Of a stretch of 64,000 bases of DNA, positions 53,847 through 63,952 are shown in pieces; position 1 is the first letter of the stretch; each line of letters begins with the position of its first letter. A program made the translations under genes and the position numbers. The notes under the pieces are model-generated. The model was given only the letters and a program-made list of their open reading frames with translations. It made no database searches and was not told the DNA's origin. The DNA comes from Marinarcus sediminis (lineage in GTDB: Bacteria; Campylobacterota; Campylobacteria; Campylobacterales; Arcobacteraceae): the NCBI RefSeq assembly GCF_048571275.1, contig NZ_CP182357.1:1674001-1738000 (forward strand), read 5' to 3'.

Positions 53847-55316
53847 ATGGCTAAAATAACAACCATTATAGACATTGGGTCGAACTCAATGCGTATGGTT
53901 GTATTTCAAAAAAGCAGCCGTTTTGCATTTCATTTAATCAATGAAACGAAAAACAGAGTCAAAATATCTGAGGGTTGTTACGAAAATGATGGCAACTTAC
54001 AACCCTTGCCTATGCAAAGAGCCTTTGAATCCCTGAAATCCTTTTTAAAAATCTCACAAGCGTTAAAATCAAGAAAAATTATCTGTGTAGCAACTTCTGC
54101 ACTCCGAGATGCTCCCAATGCCAGCGTTTTTTTATCCAAAGTTAAAAATGAACTCAATTTAAATATCAAAGTTATTGAAGGCACAAAAGAGGCTTTTTAT
54201 GGGGGTATGGCTGCGGTAAATTTGTTGCACCAAAATGAGTTTTTAACGGTTGATATTGGTGGAGGTTCGACAGAATTTTCGTTTGTAAAAGAGGGGAAAA
54301 TTATTGATTGTATCTCTTTGAAAGTGGGAACAGTAAGATTAAAAGAGTTGTTCTTCAGTAAAAATGACATAGAGGGTGCAAAACGATATATTCTTAAAGA
54401 ACTCAATTCAATTACAGATTTAAACAATGAAATTCCTAAAACTGTTGTAGGTATTGGAGGAACGATTCGGGCGTTGAGTAAACTTATCATCCAAGATAGC
54501 AATTATCCATTGGATGTTATTCATGGGTTTACGTATAACTACGAAAAACACAAAACCCTTTTTCAAAAAATTATCCACGTAAACAGTTGTGATGATTTAA
54601 AAGATATGGGTGTTAAAAAAGAGAGATTTGATACCATTCAAGAGGGAACGTTTATTTTTGACACCATTTTGGATGCACTGGAAATTAACCGTGTGATAAC
54701 TTCGGGGGTAGGTGTACGAGAGGGCGTCTTTTTAAGTGATTTATTAAGAAGTTCAAATGGAAGATTTCCTACAAACTTTAATGCCAGTGTACGCAGCTTG
54801 TTGGACAGATTTGAATTGGATTCAAAACAAAGTGCCTATTTTGGTAACAATGCAGGAAAAATTTTTGATGTCTTAAAACCGTTACATAACTTAGAGGATA
54901 AATACAGAACTCTTTTTGTGATTGCTTCAAAATTGCACTCTATTGGAAGTACGCTCAATTTTTATAAATCCAATGACAATACTTTTGATTTTATTCTCAA
55001 TGGATTAAACTACGATTTTTTACATACATCACGAGTCACTGTGGCGCATATTATAAAGTTTTCAAAAAAAACTCTGCCCAAATATAAAGATATTCTTGCC
55101 TTTGAAGAGTTATTGCCTCCGTTAGAAGATTTACAATGGTTAAGTTTTATGATCAGCTTGAATTTAAATTTAAATCAAGATTTTTCACGAACACACTATG
55201 CGTATACTTTAGAAGAGAATGTATTGAGCATACAAGCGGACGAGATATCATATTTAATTAAGTCAACAACTGATAAAATAGAGTTACCTCAAAATTTAGA
55301 ATTAAAGATATTATGA
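53847..55316 (+). CDS. ppx: Ppx/GppA phosphatase family protein
   Basis: 489-residue exopolyphosphatase or guanosine pentaphosphatase. ATPase-fold motifs: TIIDIGSNSMRMVVF (phosphate 1), TSALRDAPNA, VIEGTKEAFYGGMA, TVDIGGGSTEFSFV (phosphate 2) and VGIGGTIRAL (adenosine-like). A C-terminal HD-like helical part (about 310-489) follows. It links to polyphosphate or (p)ppGpp turnover. It overlaps the LpxL gene by 4 bases. Confidence 0.93.
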   Translation: MAKITTIIDIGSNSMRMVVFQKSSRFAFHLINETKNRVKISEGCYENDGNLQPLPMQRAFESLKSFLKISQALKSRKIICVATSALRDAPNASVFLSKVKNELNLNIKVIEGTKEAFYGGMAAVNLLHQNEFLTVDIGGGSTEFSFVKEGKIIDCISLKVGTVRLKELFFSKNDIEGAKRYILKELNSITDLNNEIPKTVVGIGGTIRALSKLIIQDSNYPLDVIHGFTYNYEKHKTLFQKIIHVNSCDDLKDMGVKKERFDTIQEGTFIFDTILDALEINRVITSGVGVREGVFLSDLLRSSNGRFPTNFNASVRSLLDRFELDSKQSAYFGNNAGKIFDVLKPLHNLEDKYRTLFVIASKLHSIGSTLNFYKSNDNTFDFILNGLNYDFLHTSRVTVAHIIKFSKKTLPKYKDILAFEELLPPLEDLQWLSFMISLNLNLNQDFSRTHYAYTLEENVLSIQADEISYLIKSTTDKIELPQNLELKIL

Positions 55317-56206
55317 TAGAAAATATTTTATACTACATTATTATTGGCTTTATAAAAGTGATGTCAATTTTACCTCAAAAAATACGAAGAGGATTCTTCT
55401 TTGCTTTGGCAAGAATTGCTTACTTTTTTGGGAAAAAAACCAATCGAATCATTCAAGCCAATTTGGATTTGGTTTTTAATGGCAAACTCAGCCAAGAAGA
55501 GATTGCAGAAATACAGAAGTACTCTTACTATAACATGCTTTTGTGGATTCAAACATTGATTGAAAATTCAAATGAAATCAATGAAGAATTACAAAAGATA
55601 GTTAAAATAGAAAATGTAGAAATTATTGAAAAATTAAAGAAAAACAATAAACCTATTATTTTAATTTCGGCACATTATGGAAATATGGAGATGTTAAGTT
55701 GTTATATGAATAAATATGTAACTCAATTATATCAAGTCGCACGACAATCAAATTTTAAAAAACTTGATGATTTTATTGTAAAAGCCAGAGAAACTTCAGG
55801 CAGCAAAATTATATTTCGTTCGGGAGCATTAAAAAAATTAATTAATGCATTGATGAAAAAACATACTGTTTCTTTAATCATAGATCAAAATATCAATGAA
55901 AAAGAAGGTCAGGAAGTTCAGTTTTTAGGTAAAAAAGCTTACCAAACTGCTTCAAGTGCAGTCTTAGCAAGAAAATTTGATGCATATATTGTGCCACTTG
56001 CCATTTTTAATCAAAGCAATAATACTTACAAAATAAAAATTTATGAGCCTATTGCACCTATTAAAACAGAAAATGAAAAAGCGGATATTGCCACATTATC
56101 TCAATTACAATCAGATGCAATTTCTCAAATTATATTAGAAGACCCAAAGCAATGGTTTTGGTCACATAAACGCTTTAAAAGTCATTATAAGGAAATATAT
56201 GAATGA
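55313..56206 (+). CDS. Lipid A lauroyl-type acyltransferase (LpxL/HtrB family)
   Basis: 297-residue membrane-associated acyltransferase with an N-terminal hydrophobic segment (about 5-20). The catalytic HxxxxE motif is in ISAHYGNMEML (about residue 120-128), and IIDQNINEKEGQEVQFLGKKAYQ follows. It adds a secondary acyl chain to Kdo-lipid A. It is the first of the envelope genes and overlaps the ELM1-like gene by 8 bases. Confidence 0.92.
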   Translation: MIENILYYIIIGFIKVMSILPQKIRRGFFFALARIAYFFGKKTNRIIQANLDLVFNGKLSQEEIAEIQKYSYYNMLLWIQTLIENSNEINEELQKIVKIENVEIIEKLKKNNKPIILISAHYGNMEMLSCYMNKYVTQLYQVARQSNFKKLDDFIVKARETSGSKIIFRSGALKKLINALMKKHTVSLIIDQNINEKEGQEVQFLGKKAYQTASSAVLARKFDAYIVPLAIFNQSNNTYKIKIYEPIAPIKTENEKADIATLSQLQSDAISQIILEDPKQWFWSHKRFKSHYKEIYE

Positions 56207-57065
56207 TAAAGTACTTATTCTTTCAGATACAAAAGCGGGGCACCTTAATCAATCATTGGCTTTTTGTAAATTAAAAAATCTCTCCTATGATATTATCTCT
56301 TTAGAATCTGTCAGTAAATTTAAAAAAGTTCTCTCTTATGTGTTAGATTTCTTACATATTTATATCAATTTGTTCGGGCTTAAAGCTGAAAATAAAAAGT
56401 ATAAAGCGATTATATCAACGGGTTCAAATACCTATTATATGAATAAATATTTGGCAAAAATGTTTAAGATTAAATCCATTGCAATAATGCTTCCAAAAGG
56501 GTTCCGATACAGTGATTTTGATTATATTATTGCTCAAGAGCATGATTTTCCACCTAAAGAAGCCAATATTATTACTATGCCATTGAATCTCTCTTTTAGT
56601 ACACCATTGGGTTATGTTAAAAAAACTCAACAAAAAGCTGTTGGAATTATTATTGGTGGGAATAATGCGATTTTTTCTATGGATGTAGATAACATCAAAT
56701 TGGCCTTGGATGAAATCAATGAAAAATTTCCTGAACATTTAAAATATATTACCACCTCAAGACGGACACCTAAAGAGGTGGAGGAGTTAATTGAAAAGTA
56801 TCACTTTGATTATGAAGTCATTTTTTCTAAAAACATCAGTATCAATCCTATCCCTGATTTTATAGAAGTGTGTGATGAACTCTATATTACCATTGATTCA
56901 ACCTCCATGCTCAGTGAAGCAAAAGCAAACAGTAATGCAAATATTCATATAATAAAGTTAGAAAGTAAAAAAGAGCATACGAAGTATCATAAACTTGCAA
57001 GCATTATAGAAAATATAAAAGGACAATTTGATTATATGACATATTTAAACAAGGTAAAAATATGA
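56199..57065 (+). CDS. ELM1/GtrOC1-like nucleotide-sugar-related protein
   Basis: 288-residue protein of the ELM1 (DUF1022) family, with a GT-B-like layout. Family phrases: LSDTKAGHLNQSLAF at the N-terminus, ISTGSNTYYMN, ITTSRRTPKEVEELI and YITIDSTSMLSEA. Bacterial members are usually found near lipopolysaccharide genes, as here. A glycosyltransferase-like role is likely; the reaction is not known. It overlaps its neighbours on both sides. Confidence 0.8.
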   Translation: MNDKVLILSDTKAGHLNQSLAFCKLKNLSYDIISLESVSKFKKVLSYVLDFLHIYINLFGLKAENKKYKAIISTGSNTYYMNKYLAKMFKIKSIAIMLPKGFRYSDFDYIIAQEHDFPPKEANIITMPLNLSFSTPLGYVKKTQQKAVGIIIGGNNAIFSMDVDNIKLALDEINEKFPEHLKYITTSRRTPKEVEELIEKYHFDYEVIFSKNISINPIPDFIEVCDELYITIDSTSMLSEAKANSNANIHIIKLESKKEHTKYHKLASIIENIKGQFDYMTYLNKVKI

Positions 57066-58150
57066 GAGTTGTTCAACTTATTCCAGAACTCAATGAAGGT
57101 GGCGTTGAGCGTGGTGTGGTTGAGTTAAATCGTGAGTTTATAAAATTGGGTATTGATAATATTATTATCAGTAAGGGAGGACGATTGGTTGCTGATATTT
57201 TGCAAGATAAAGGAACGTTTATTCCGTTTGATGTTTGCAGTAAAAATATTATCACTTTTATACCCAGAGTTCTTAGGTTACGAAAAATATTAAAAGAGTT
57301 AAAACCAGACATTGTACATGTAAGGAGTCGAGTGCCAGCTTGGCTTATTTATTGGGCAAAAAAAGATTTAAATATTAAAGTAGTTAGTACTGTGCACGGA
57401 TTTAATAGTGTTGGTTTCTATAGTAGTATCATGACAAAAGCGAATGCTGTTATATGTGTGAGTAATAGCATAAAAGAGTATATTCAAAAACACTATAATA
57501 TAAGTAGTAATAAAATCACAGTTATCCCACGAGGAATAGATATAGAGCTCTTTAATCCAAACAATATTGATATAAATTTTACAGAAAAATTTAGAGATAC
57601 ATTTGCATTGAAAGATAAATTGATTGTTTCAAGTGTTGGGCGAATTACACAGCTTAAAGATTATGAAACATTGATAAAAGCCATTGCAATTATTAAAAAA
57701 GATATTGAAAATGTTGTTGGTTTAATTGTCGGTGGAGTAAGAAGTGACAAAGAAAATTATTTAAATTCTTTGAAGAATTTAATAAAAGAGTTGAATTTAG
57801 AAGAAAATATAATTTTTGTTGGAAGTCAAACTAAGATAGCTGAAATTTATAAGTTAAGTGATGTTGTTGTAAGCAGTTCTAAAAAGCCAGAAAGTTTTGG
57901 CAGAGCTGTTGCTGAAGCAATTGTCATGAATACTCCAGTTATTGCAACAAATCATGGTGGTGTAAAAGATATTATCCTTGAAAATGAGAATGGTTTTTTC
58001 TTTGAAGTTGGTAACGAATATGAGTTGGCCAATAATATTTTAAAAGCAAAGAAATTAAGTTTTGATGGATATAATTACATTTCTCATAATTTTTATTTAG
58101 GAAATATGGTAAATAAAACTTTAGAAGTTTATAAAAACGTGGAGTTATAG
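57062..58150 (+). CDS. Glycosyltransferase family 4
   Basis: 362-residue GT-B glycosyltransferase. The acceptor half begins QLIPELNEGGVERGVVELNREF; the nucleotide-sugar half has SVGRITQLKDYETLIKA and the EX7E-type stretch ESFGRAVAEAIVMNTPVIATNHGG. Expected to add a hexose or heptose in lipopolysaccharide assembly on the cytoplasmic face. Acceptor and donor not resolvable. It overlaps the previous gene by 4 bases. Confidence 0.92.
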   Translation: MRVVQLIPELNEGGVERGVVELNREFIKLGIDNIIISKGGRLVADILQDKGTFIPFDVCSKNIITFIPRVLRLRKILKELKPDIVHVRSRVPAWLIYWAKKDLNIKVVSTVHGFNSVGFYSSIMTKANAVICVSNSIKEYIQKHYNISSNKITVIPRGIDIELFNPNNIDINFTEKFRDTFALKDKLIVSSVGRITQLKDYETLIKAIAIIKKDIENVVGLIVGGVRSDKENYLNSLKNLIKELNLEENIIFVGSQTKIAEIYKLSDVVVSSSKKPESFGRAVAEAIVMNTPVIATNHGGVKDIILENENGFFFEVGNEYELANNILKAKKLSFDGYNYISHNFYLGNMVNKTLEVYKNVEL

Positions 58151-58152
58151 AT

Positions 58153-59250
58153 TTGAATATATTAATGGTAAGTATAGATTACCCTCCCACCATTGGTGGA
58201 ATTACAGCACATGTGTATGAGTTATCACAAGCATTAAAAAATATTGGTTGTAAAGTCAGTGTGGCAACCAAATTGCTGGATAAAACACAAAAGCGACATG
58301 AAGTTTCTGAGGGAATAGATATTTATCGATTTGATTTAAAATATGTGGGATTCACCTATGGGTATCAAATCAATCAATTTATTAAGCGCTTAATTCAAAA
58401 TGAGAAGTTTGATATTATTCACATTCATGGAATGCGTCCTTTAGAGTTTTATAATATCAAAGGTATCCCCATGGTCTATACCAATCACACTTCAGGATAT
58501 TTAAAACGAATTAAAAAAGGGGGATACAGAATTCCTTTGTTAAAACGACTGTTTGATAAACCACAACTTTTTTTAGCCCCCAGTGAAGAGTTATTGGAAG
58601 TGCCTTTTAAAGTCAAAGCAAAAAAAGTTTTTATTTCAAATGGGGTTATATCTTCACGATTTTCAAGAGATGAAGAAAAAAGAACTGCGATAAGAAATCA
58701 ACTTGGAATAGATGAAAATACAAAACTTGCCATAGTAACACGAAGAATGGTTTGGAAAAATGGTGTTAAATATTTGGCTTTGGCAACACAATATATTCAA
58801 AATAAAGATTTGAAACTGCTTTTTATTGGTAATGGTGAAGAGTATGATGAAATTAAAAATATTTTAGAGCAAAATTTTAAAGACCGATATTTTCTTTTAG
58901 GTTCAAAACAACATCATGAAATTGTAGAGTATTATAGTGCTGCTGATTTATCTATTTTACCATCACTCATGGAAGCTACTAGTATCAGTGGACTTGAAGC
59001 CATGGCAGCATCACTTCCCTTAGTTGGAACAACTGTAGGTGGAATACCTGTGATTATAAAAGATGGCGTTAATGGATATTTATGCCAAAGTGCCAATGAA
59101 AAAGATTTGGCCAAAAAAATTGATTTGTTATTAAACTCTGATATTAAAAAAATGGGAGAAAAATCAAAAGAGATGGTAGATGCCCATTTTGATTGGCATA
59201 CCATTGCTCAAGAGACACTAAATGAGTACAAGGGTGTAATGAATAAATGA
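58153..59250 (+). CDS. Glycosyltransferase family 4
   Basis: 365-residue GT-B glycosyltransferase starting at TTG 58153; NILMVSIDYPPTIGGITAHVYELSQAL is the standard N-terminal motif. The donor half has AIVTRRMVWKNGVKYLA and EATSISGLEAMAASLPLVGTTVGG. The start is 2 bases after the previous stop, and no closer ATG retains the motif. Specificity unknown. It overlaps wecB by 4 bases. Confidence 0.92.
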   Translation: MNILMVSIDYPPTIGGITAHVYELSQALKNIGCKVSVATKLLDKTQKRHEVSEGIDIYRFDLKYVGFTYGYQINQFIKRLIQNEKFDIIHIHGMRPLEFYNIKGIPMVYTNHTSGYLKRIKKGGYRIPLLKRLFDKPQLFLAPSEELLEVPFKVKAKKVFISNGVISSRFSRDEEKRTAIRNQLGIDENTKLAIVTRRMVWKNGVKYLALATQYIQNKDLKLLFIGNGEEYDEIKNILEQNFKDRYFLLGSKQHHEIVEYYSAADLSILPSLMEATSISGLEAMAASLPLVGTTVGGIPVIIKDGVNGYLCQSANEKDLAKKIDLLLNSDIKKMGEKSKEMVDAHFDWHTIAQETLNEYKGVMNK

Positions 59251-60383
59251 AAAAAATTTTAATTGTCTTTGGAACTCGACCTGAAGCCATAAAAATGGCA
59301 CCATTGGTAAAAGCCTTTAAAAAAAACAGTGCTAACTTTGAAACAAAAGTGTGCGTAACTGCTCAACACAGAGAGATGTTGGATCAGGTGTTGGAAATTT
59401 TTGAAATAAAACCTGATTATGATTTGAATATCATGAAAGCGGGGCAAGATTTATATGATGTGACGACCAGTGTTCTTTTGGGCTTAAAAGATGTTTTAAA
59501 TAATTTTAAACCAGATATTGTTTTTGTTCATGGAGATACAACAACAACAAGTGCTTCAAGTTTAGCTGCTTTTTATAACAAAATAAAAGTAGGTCATGTA
59601 GAAGCAGGTCTTCGAACAGGTGATATTTATAGCCCTTGGCCAGAAGAAGCCAATAGGCAAATAACAAGTGTATTGGCAAACTATCACTTTGCACCAACGA
59701 CTACAAGTCGAGATAATCTTTTAAAAGAGAATAAAAGCCCACAAAATATTCTTGTTACTGGGAATACTGTCATTGATGCTTTGTATTTAGCATTAGATAA
59801 AATAGAAAACAATCAAGAATTAAAACATAAGATTATTCAATCTATAAACTCTGAATATAAGATAAATGATGAAAAAAGAATGGTTTTAGTTACTGGACAC
59901 AGACGTGAAAATTTTGGAGAAGGATTTATCAATATTTGTAATGCATTAAAAACACTTGCTGTAAACAATCCAGATATTGATATTGTTTATCCGGTGCATT
60001 TAAACCCAAATGTACAAAAGCCAGTACATGATATATTGTCCAATATAAATAATGTATTTTTAATAAAACCTTTACAATATGAAAACTTTATATATATGAT
60101 GAACAGAGCATATTTTATTATTACAGATTCTGGAGGAGTTCAAGAAGAAGCACCAAGTCTTGGAAAACCAGTACTTTTAATGAGAGATACAACTGAAAGA
60201 CCAGAAGCTGTAACTTCAGGAACTGTCAAACTCGTAGGAACAAATTTGGAAATAATTATTGCAGAAGCGCAGAAGCTTTTAGATGACAAAATGGAATATG
60301 AAAAGATGAGTAGAGCTCATAATCCTTATGGTGATGGAAAAGCTTCTGAAAGAATTGTTGCGTTTATAAAGGACGTGATATAA
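59247..60383 (+). CDS. wecB: UDP-N-acetylglucosamine 2-epimerase
   Basis: 378-residue non-hydrolysing epimerase converting UDP-GlcNAc to UDP-ManNAc. Motifs: FGTRPEAIKMAPLV, TAQHREMLDQVLEIF, VHGDTTTTSAS, HVEAGLRTGDIYSPWPEE, VTGHRRENFGEGF and DSGGVQEEAPSLGKPVLLMRDTTERPEA. Length is normal. It supplies an N-acetylmannosamine precursor for surface polysaccharide. Confidence 0.97.
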   Translation: MKKILIVFGTRPEAIKMAPLVKAFKKNSANFETKVCVTAQHREMLDQVLEIFEIKPDYDLNIMKAGQDLYDVTTSVLLGLKDVLNNFKPDIVFVHGDTTTTSASSLAAFYNKIKVGHVEAGLRTGDIYSPWPEEANRQITSVLANYHFAPTTTSRDNLLKENKSPQNILVTGNTVIDALYLALDKIENNQELKHKIIQSINSEYKINDEKRMVLVTGHRRENFGEGFINICNALKTLAVNNPDIDIVYPVHLNPNVQKPVHDILSNINNVFLIKPLQYENFIYMMNRAYFIITDSGGVQEEAPSLGKPVLLMRDTTERPEAVTSGTVKLVGTNLEIIIAEAQKLLDDKMEYEKMSRAHNPYGDGKASERIVAFIKDVI

Positions 60384-60384
60384 A

Positions 60385-61410
60385 ATGGAATCTTTCAAAA
60401 TTGTTCATTGTGCTAATTTTAGTGAGTCAAAAAATGGAGATGTTTTTTATGCAATTGATAGAATAATATCAAATGGCTTAATAAGAAATAATCATTTTGT
60501 CTATAATTTCAGTTATCGAGAAGTTTCTAAATCATTAAATTTTTTTAGAAGTAAAAAGTCAGGTGCAAAAAAAATGAACCGAGCTTTAATTGAAACAGTT
60601 AGAAATATTCAGCCACATTTACTTCTATTAGGGCATTCTGAATTGATTTATGACACGACATTAGAACTTATAAAAAATGAATTTCCTGCAATAAAAATTG
60701 CAATGTGGTGGGTCGATCCATTTGAAAGAATAGAGCATATTAAAAGCCGAATAAAATATTTAGATGCTTTTTTTGCAACAACAAATCCAAGTTATTATAA
60801 ACAGTTTTTTGAAGAAAAAACAGCCTTTTATTATTTGCCAAATCTTTGTGATGATTCTATTGAAAGAAGCAGTTCTTTTGAAAATGAAAAGTATAAATAT
60901 GATTTGACTTTTATAGGAAGAAATGATTGTGCTCGAAAAAACTTTATTGAGAGTCTTAATAATTTTAAAAATATCAATTTTAAACTTTTTGGAAACAGTA
61001 AAGATACCTTGATTTTAGGAAATGATTATTTAGAGTTACTCTTTAATTCTAAAATGGCAATTAATTACAGTAGATATAATGATATTTCTTTATATTCTTC
61101 AGATAGAATTATTCAACTGACAGCACAAGGAGTAATGACTTTAAGTCCTAAAATTCCTGATATGGAAATATTGTTTAATGATAATGAAATAGTTTATTTT
61201 AAGGATTTTTTAGATTTAGAAGAAAAAGTTAATTACTATTTAGAGCATGACAAAGAAAGAAGAGAAATTGCGTATAATGGATGGAAGAGAGCTCATAATT
61301 CTTATAACTCAACTAGAATAACAAAGTATATGATTGAATCAATCTTTAATCTTTTATACAGCGATAATTATGAATGGAAAGAATTTGAAATAAAAGGAAT
61401 ATTTAAATGA
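60385..61410 (+). CDS. CgeB-like glycosyltransferase
   Basis: 341-residue protein resembling glycosyltransferases of the CgeB/Glyco_trans_1_2 type. It has a GT-B-like mid-region (AMWWVDPFERIEHIKSRI; YDLTFIGRNDCARKNFI; and the C-terminal SSDRIIQLTAQGVMTLSPKI). No metal DXD is required for this fold. The order between wecB and manC in the operon places it in polysaccharide assembly. Medium certainty for the exact family. Confidence 0.72.
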   Translation: MESFKIVHCANFSESKNGDVFYAIDRIISNGLIRNNHFVYNFSYREVSKSLNFFRSKKSGAKKMNRALIETVRNIQPHLLLLGHSELIYDTTLELIKNEFPAIKIAMWWVDPFERIEHIKSRIKYLDAFFATTNPSYYKQFFEEKTAFYYLPNLCDDSIERSSSFENEKYKYDLTFIGRNDCARKNFIESLNNFKNINFKLFGNSKDTLILGNDYLELLFNSKMAINYSRYNDISLYSSDRIIQLTAQGVMTLSPKIPDMEILFNDNEIVYFKDFLDLEEKVNYYLEHDKERREIAYNGWKRAHNSYNSTRITKYMIESIFNLLYSDNYEWKEFEIKGIFK

Positions 61411-62777
61411 CTAACCTAATTCTATGCGGAGGCAATGGAACAAGACTTTGGCCCATAAGTAGAACTTTAATGCCAAAGCAATTTGTCAAACTCTTTGATG
61501 ACAAATCACTTTTTCAATTAACCGTAGAAAGAAATTCAAAAATTTGTCATTCTCAATTTATAGTCTCAAACTCAGAACAATATTTTTTAGCCTTAGATCA
61601 ACTAGAAGAATTAAATAAAACCAATAATAAATACCTCCTTGAGCCTATTGGACGAAATACTGCCCCAGCAATTGCCTTGGCCTGTTTTTCTTTAGATAAA
61701 GAAGAACTCGTATTGGTAACGCCAAGTGATCATCTCATCAAAAATGAAACAGAGTATCAAAAGGTTATCAACATTGCTCAAACTTTAGCCAGAGAGAACT
61801 ATTTAGTTACATTTGGAATTAATCCTACTTTTCCTGAAACGGGCTTTGGATATATTGAAGCAGACGGATTTAATGTTAAAGCCTTCCACGAAAAACCAGA
61901 TTTTGATACTGCAACACAATACTTAAAAGCAGGTAACTACTATTGGAACTCTGGAATGTTTTGTTTTAAAGCAGGAGTCTTTTTAGAAGAGCTCAAAAAA
62001 CACTCTTCCGAGATTTATGAAAAATCATTATTCGCATTTAATAATGCAAATAAAAAAGAACTCTTAAGAATTGCTCATGCTGATATGTTGGATATTCCAG
62101 AAGACTCAATCGATTATGCTGTAATGGAAAAATCTTCCAAAGTAAAAGTAGTACCCAGTGATATAAATTGGAGTGATGTAGGAAGCTTTGATTCTTTGTA
62201 TGAAGAGTTACCAAAAGATGAAAATGGCAATACTTTAAATCAAAATCTCATTTCAATTGACAGTAAAAATAATTTGGTTTATGGAACTGAACGAAAAATC
62301 GCAACCATTGATATTGAAGACTTTATTATTATTGATACAGGAGATGCCCTACTGTTATCTAAAAAAGGTTCTTCACAAAAAGTAAAAAAAGTCGTTGAAC
62401 ATCTGAAAACATCTAATTCCCAACTTCATAACATTCACTTAACAGGTCATCGTCCTTGGGGAACATACACTGTTTTAGAAGACTCAAATGGATATAAAAT
62501 CAAAAGAATAGAGGTAAAACCTAATTGTAGACTCTCGTTACAAAAGCATGTGCATAGAAATGAACACTGGATTGTAGTATCTGGATGTGCAATTGTAACA
62601 ATAGACAATGATACTTTTACGTTAAACCCAAATGAGTCTACCTATATTAAAGCAGGACAACTGCACCGACTTGAAAATAAAGGGAAAATTCCACTCATCA
62701 TTATTGAAGCACAAGTGGGTGAATATACGGGTGAAGATGATATCATCAGATTTGATGATGATTTTAGTAGAAATTAA
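61407..62777 (+). CDS. manC: Bifunctional mannose-1-phosphate guanylyltransferase / mannose-6-phosphate isomerase
   Basis: 456-residue bifunctional enzyme. N-terminal GTP transferase domain: LCGGNGTRLWPISR, MPKQFVKLF and FHEKPDFDTA. C-terminal type II phosphomannose isomerase domain (about 340-456): GHRPWGTYTVLEDS, CRLSLQKHVHRNEHW and the metal-site cupin residues. It makes GDP-mannose, the substrate of Gmd downstream. It overlaps the previous gene by 4 bases. Confidence 0.96.
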   Translation: MTNLILCGGNGTRLWPISRTLMPKQFVKLFDDKSLFQLTVERNSKICHSQFIVSNSEQYFLALDQLEELNKTNNKYLLEPIGRNTAPAIALACFSLDKEELVLVTPSDHLIKNETEYQKVINIAQTLARENYLVTFGINPTFPETGFGYIEADGFNVKAFHEKPDFDTATQYLKAGNYYWNSGMFCFKAGVFLEELKKHSSEIYEKSLFAFNNANKKELLRIAHADMLDIPEDSIDYAVMEKSSKVKVVPSDINWSDVGSFDSLYEELPKDENGNTLNQNLISIDSKNNLVYGTERKIATIDIEDFIIIDTGDALLLSKKGSSQKVKKVVEHLKTSNSQLHNIHLTGHRPWGTYTVLEDSNGYKIKRIEVKPNCRLSLQKHVHRNEHWIVVSGCAIVTIDNDTFTLNPNESTYIKAGQLHRLENKGKIPLIIIEAQVGEYTGEDDIIRFDDDFSRN

Positions 62778-62815
62778 ATATAATATAATAATTACGTAAT
62801 AGGATAAAAATAAAT

Positions 62816-63937
62816 ATGGCAGAACAAAAAGTAGCATTGATTACAGGAATTACTGGACAAGATGGAAGTTATCTTGCAGAATTTTTACTCAAAAAAGGGT
62901 ATATCGTACATGGTATAAAAAGAAGAAGTTCTTTGTTTAATACAGATAGAATAGATCATCTCTATGAAGATCCTCATGTTGAAAATAGAAATCTTATTTT
63001 GCATTTTGGTGATATGACAGATTCTATGAACCTTACTCGTATTATTCAAGAGACACAACCCGATGAAATTTATAATCTTGCTGCTATGAGTCATGTAGCA
63101 GTTTCCTTTGAAACACCTGAATATGTTGCAAATGCTGATGGAACAGGAACACTTAGAATTTTAGAAGCAGTTAAACTTTTAGGACTAACAAAAAAAACAA
63201 AAATCTATCAAGCAAGTACTTCTGAACTTTTTGGAAAAGTGCAAGAGACTCCACAAAAAGAGACAACACCTTTTTACCCAAGAAGTCCTTATGCAGTGGC
63301 TAAAATGTATGCGTATTGGATTACTGTAAATTACAGAGAAGCTTATGGCATGTTTGCTTGTAATGGAATTTTATTTAATCATGAAAGTCCAGTAAGAGGT
63401 GAAACCTTTGTTACGCGAAAAATCACAAGAGCTGCTTCAAAAATTGCATTGGGATTGCAAGATAAACTCTATCTTGGGAACCTTGATGCAAAAAGAGATT
63501 GGGGACATGCTAAAGATTATGTAAGAATGATGTGGATGATTTTACAAGCGCCTACACCAGAAGATTGGGTTATTGCAACAGGACAAACAACGACCGTGAG
63601 AGACTTTGTAAAAATGTCATTTGAATACGCAGGTATTGCTCTTGAATTTAAAGGTGTTGGTGTGGAAGAGAAAGGGTATGTTGTCTCTTGTTCAAATCCA
63701 GATTATCAAGTTAAAATTGGAACGGAAGTAGTAGCAGTGGATCCTAGATATTTTAGACCAACAGAAGTGGATCTTCTTTTAGGAGATCCTACTAAGGCAG
63801 AAACAAAACTTGGATGGAACCGAGAGTATAAATTGCAAGATTTAGTCAATGATATGATGAAATCAGATTTAAAACTGATGACAAAAGATGTTTACCTAAA
63901 AGATGGTGGATATAAAACGATGAGTTATTACGAGTAG
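62816..63937 (+). CDS. gmd: GDP-mannose 4,6-dehydratase
   Basis: 373-residue extended SDR enzyme producing GDP-4-keto-6-deoxymannose. It has the nucleotide motif GITGQDGSYLAEFLL, the GDP-site RRSSLFNTDRIDHL, the catalytic YAVAKMYAYW (Tyr/Lys), and NHESPVRGETFVTRKIT. Full length for the family. Sits 38 bases after manC and is followed by the start of the fucose synthase gene. Confidence 0.97.
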   Translation: MAEQKVALITGITGQDGSYLAEFLLKKGYIVHGIKRRSSLFNTDRIDHLYEDPHVENRNLILHFGDMTDSMNLTRIIQETQPDEIYNLAAMSHVAVSFETPEYVANADGTGTLRILEAVKLLGLTKKTKIYQASTSELFGKVQETPQKETTPFYPRSPYAVAKMYAYWITVNYREAYGMFACNGILFNHESPVRGETFVTRKITRAASKIALGLQDKLYLGNLDAKRDWGHAKDYVRMMWMILQAPTPEDWVIATGQTTTVRDFVKMSFEYAGIALEFKGVGVEEKGYVVSCSNPDYQVKIGTEVVAVDPRYFRPTEVDLLLGDPTKAETKLGWNREYKLQDLVNDMMKSDLKLMTKDVYLKDGGYKTMSYYE

Positions 63938-63952
63938 GATGTATATAGGATT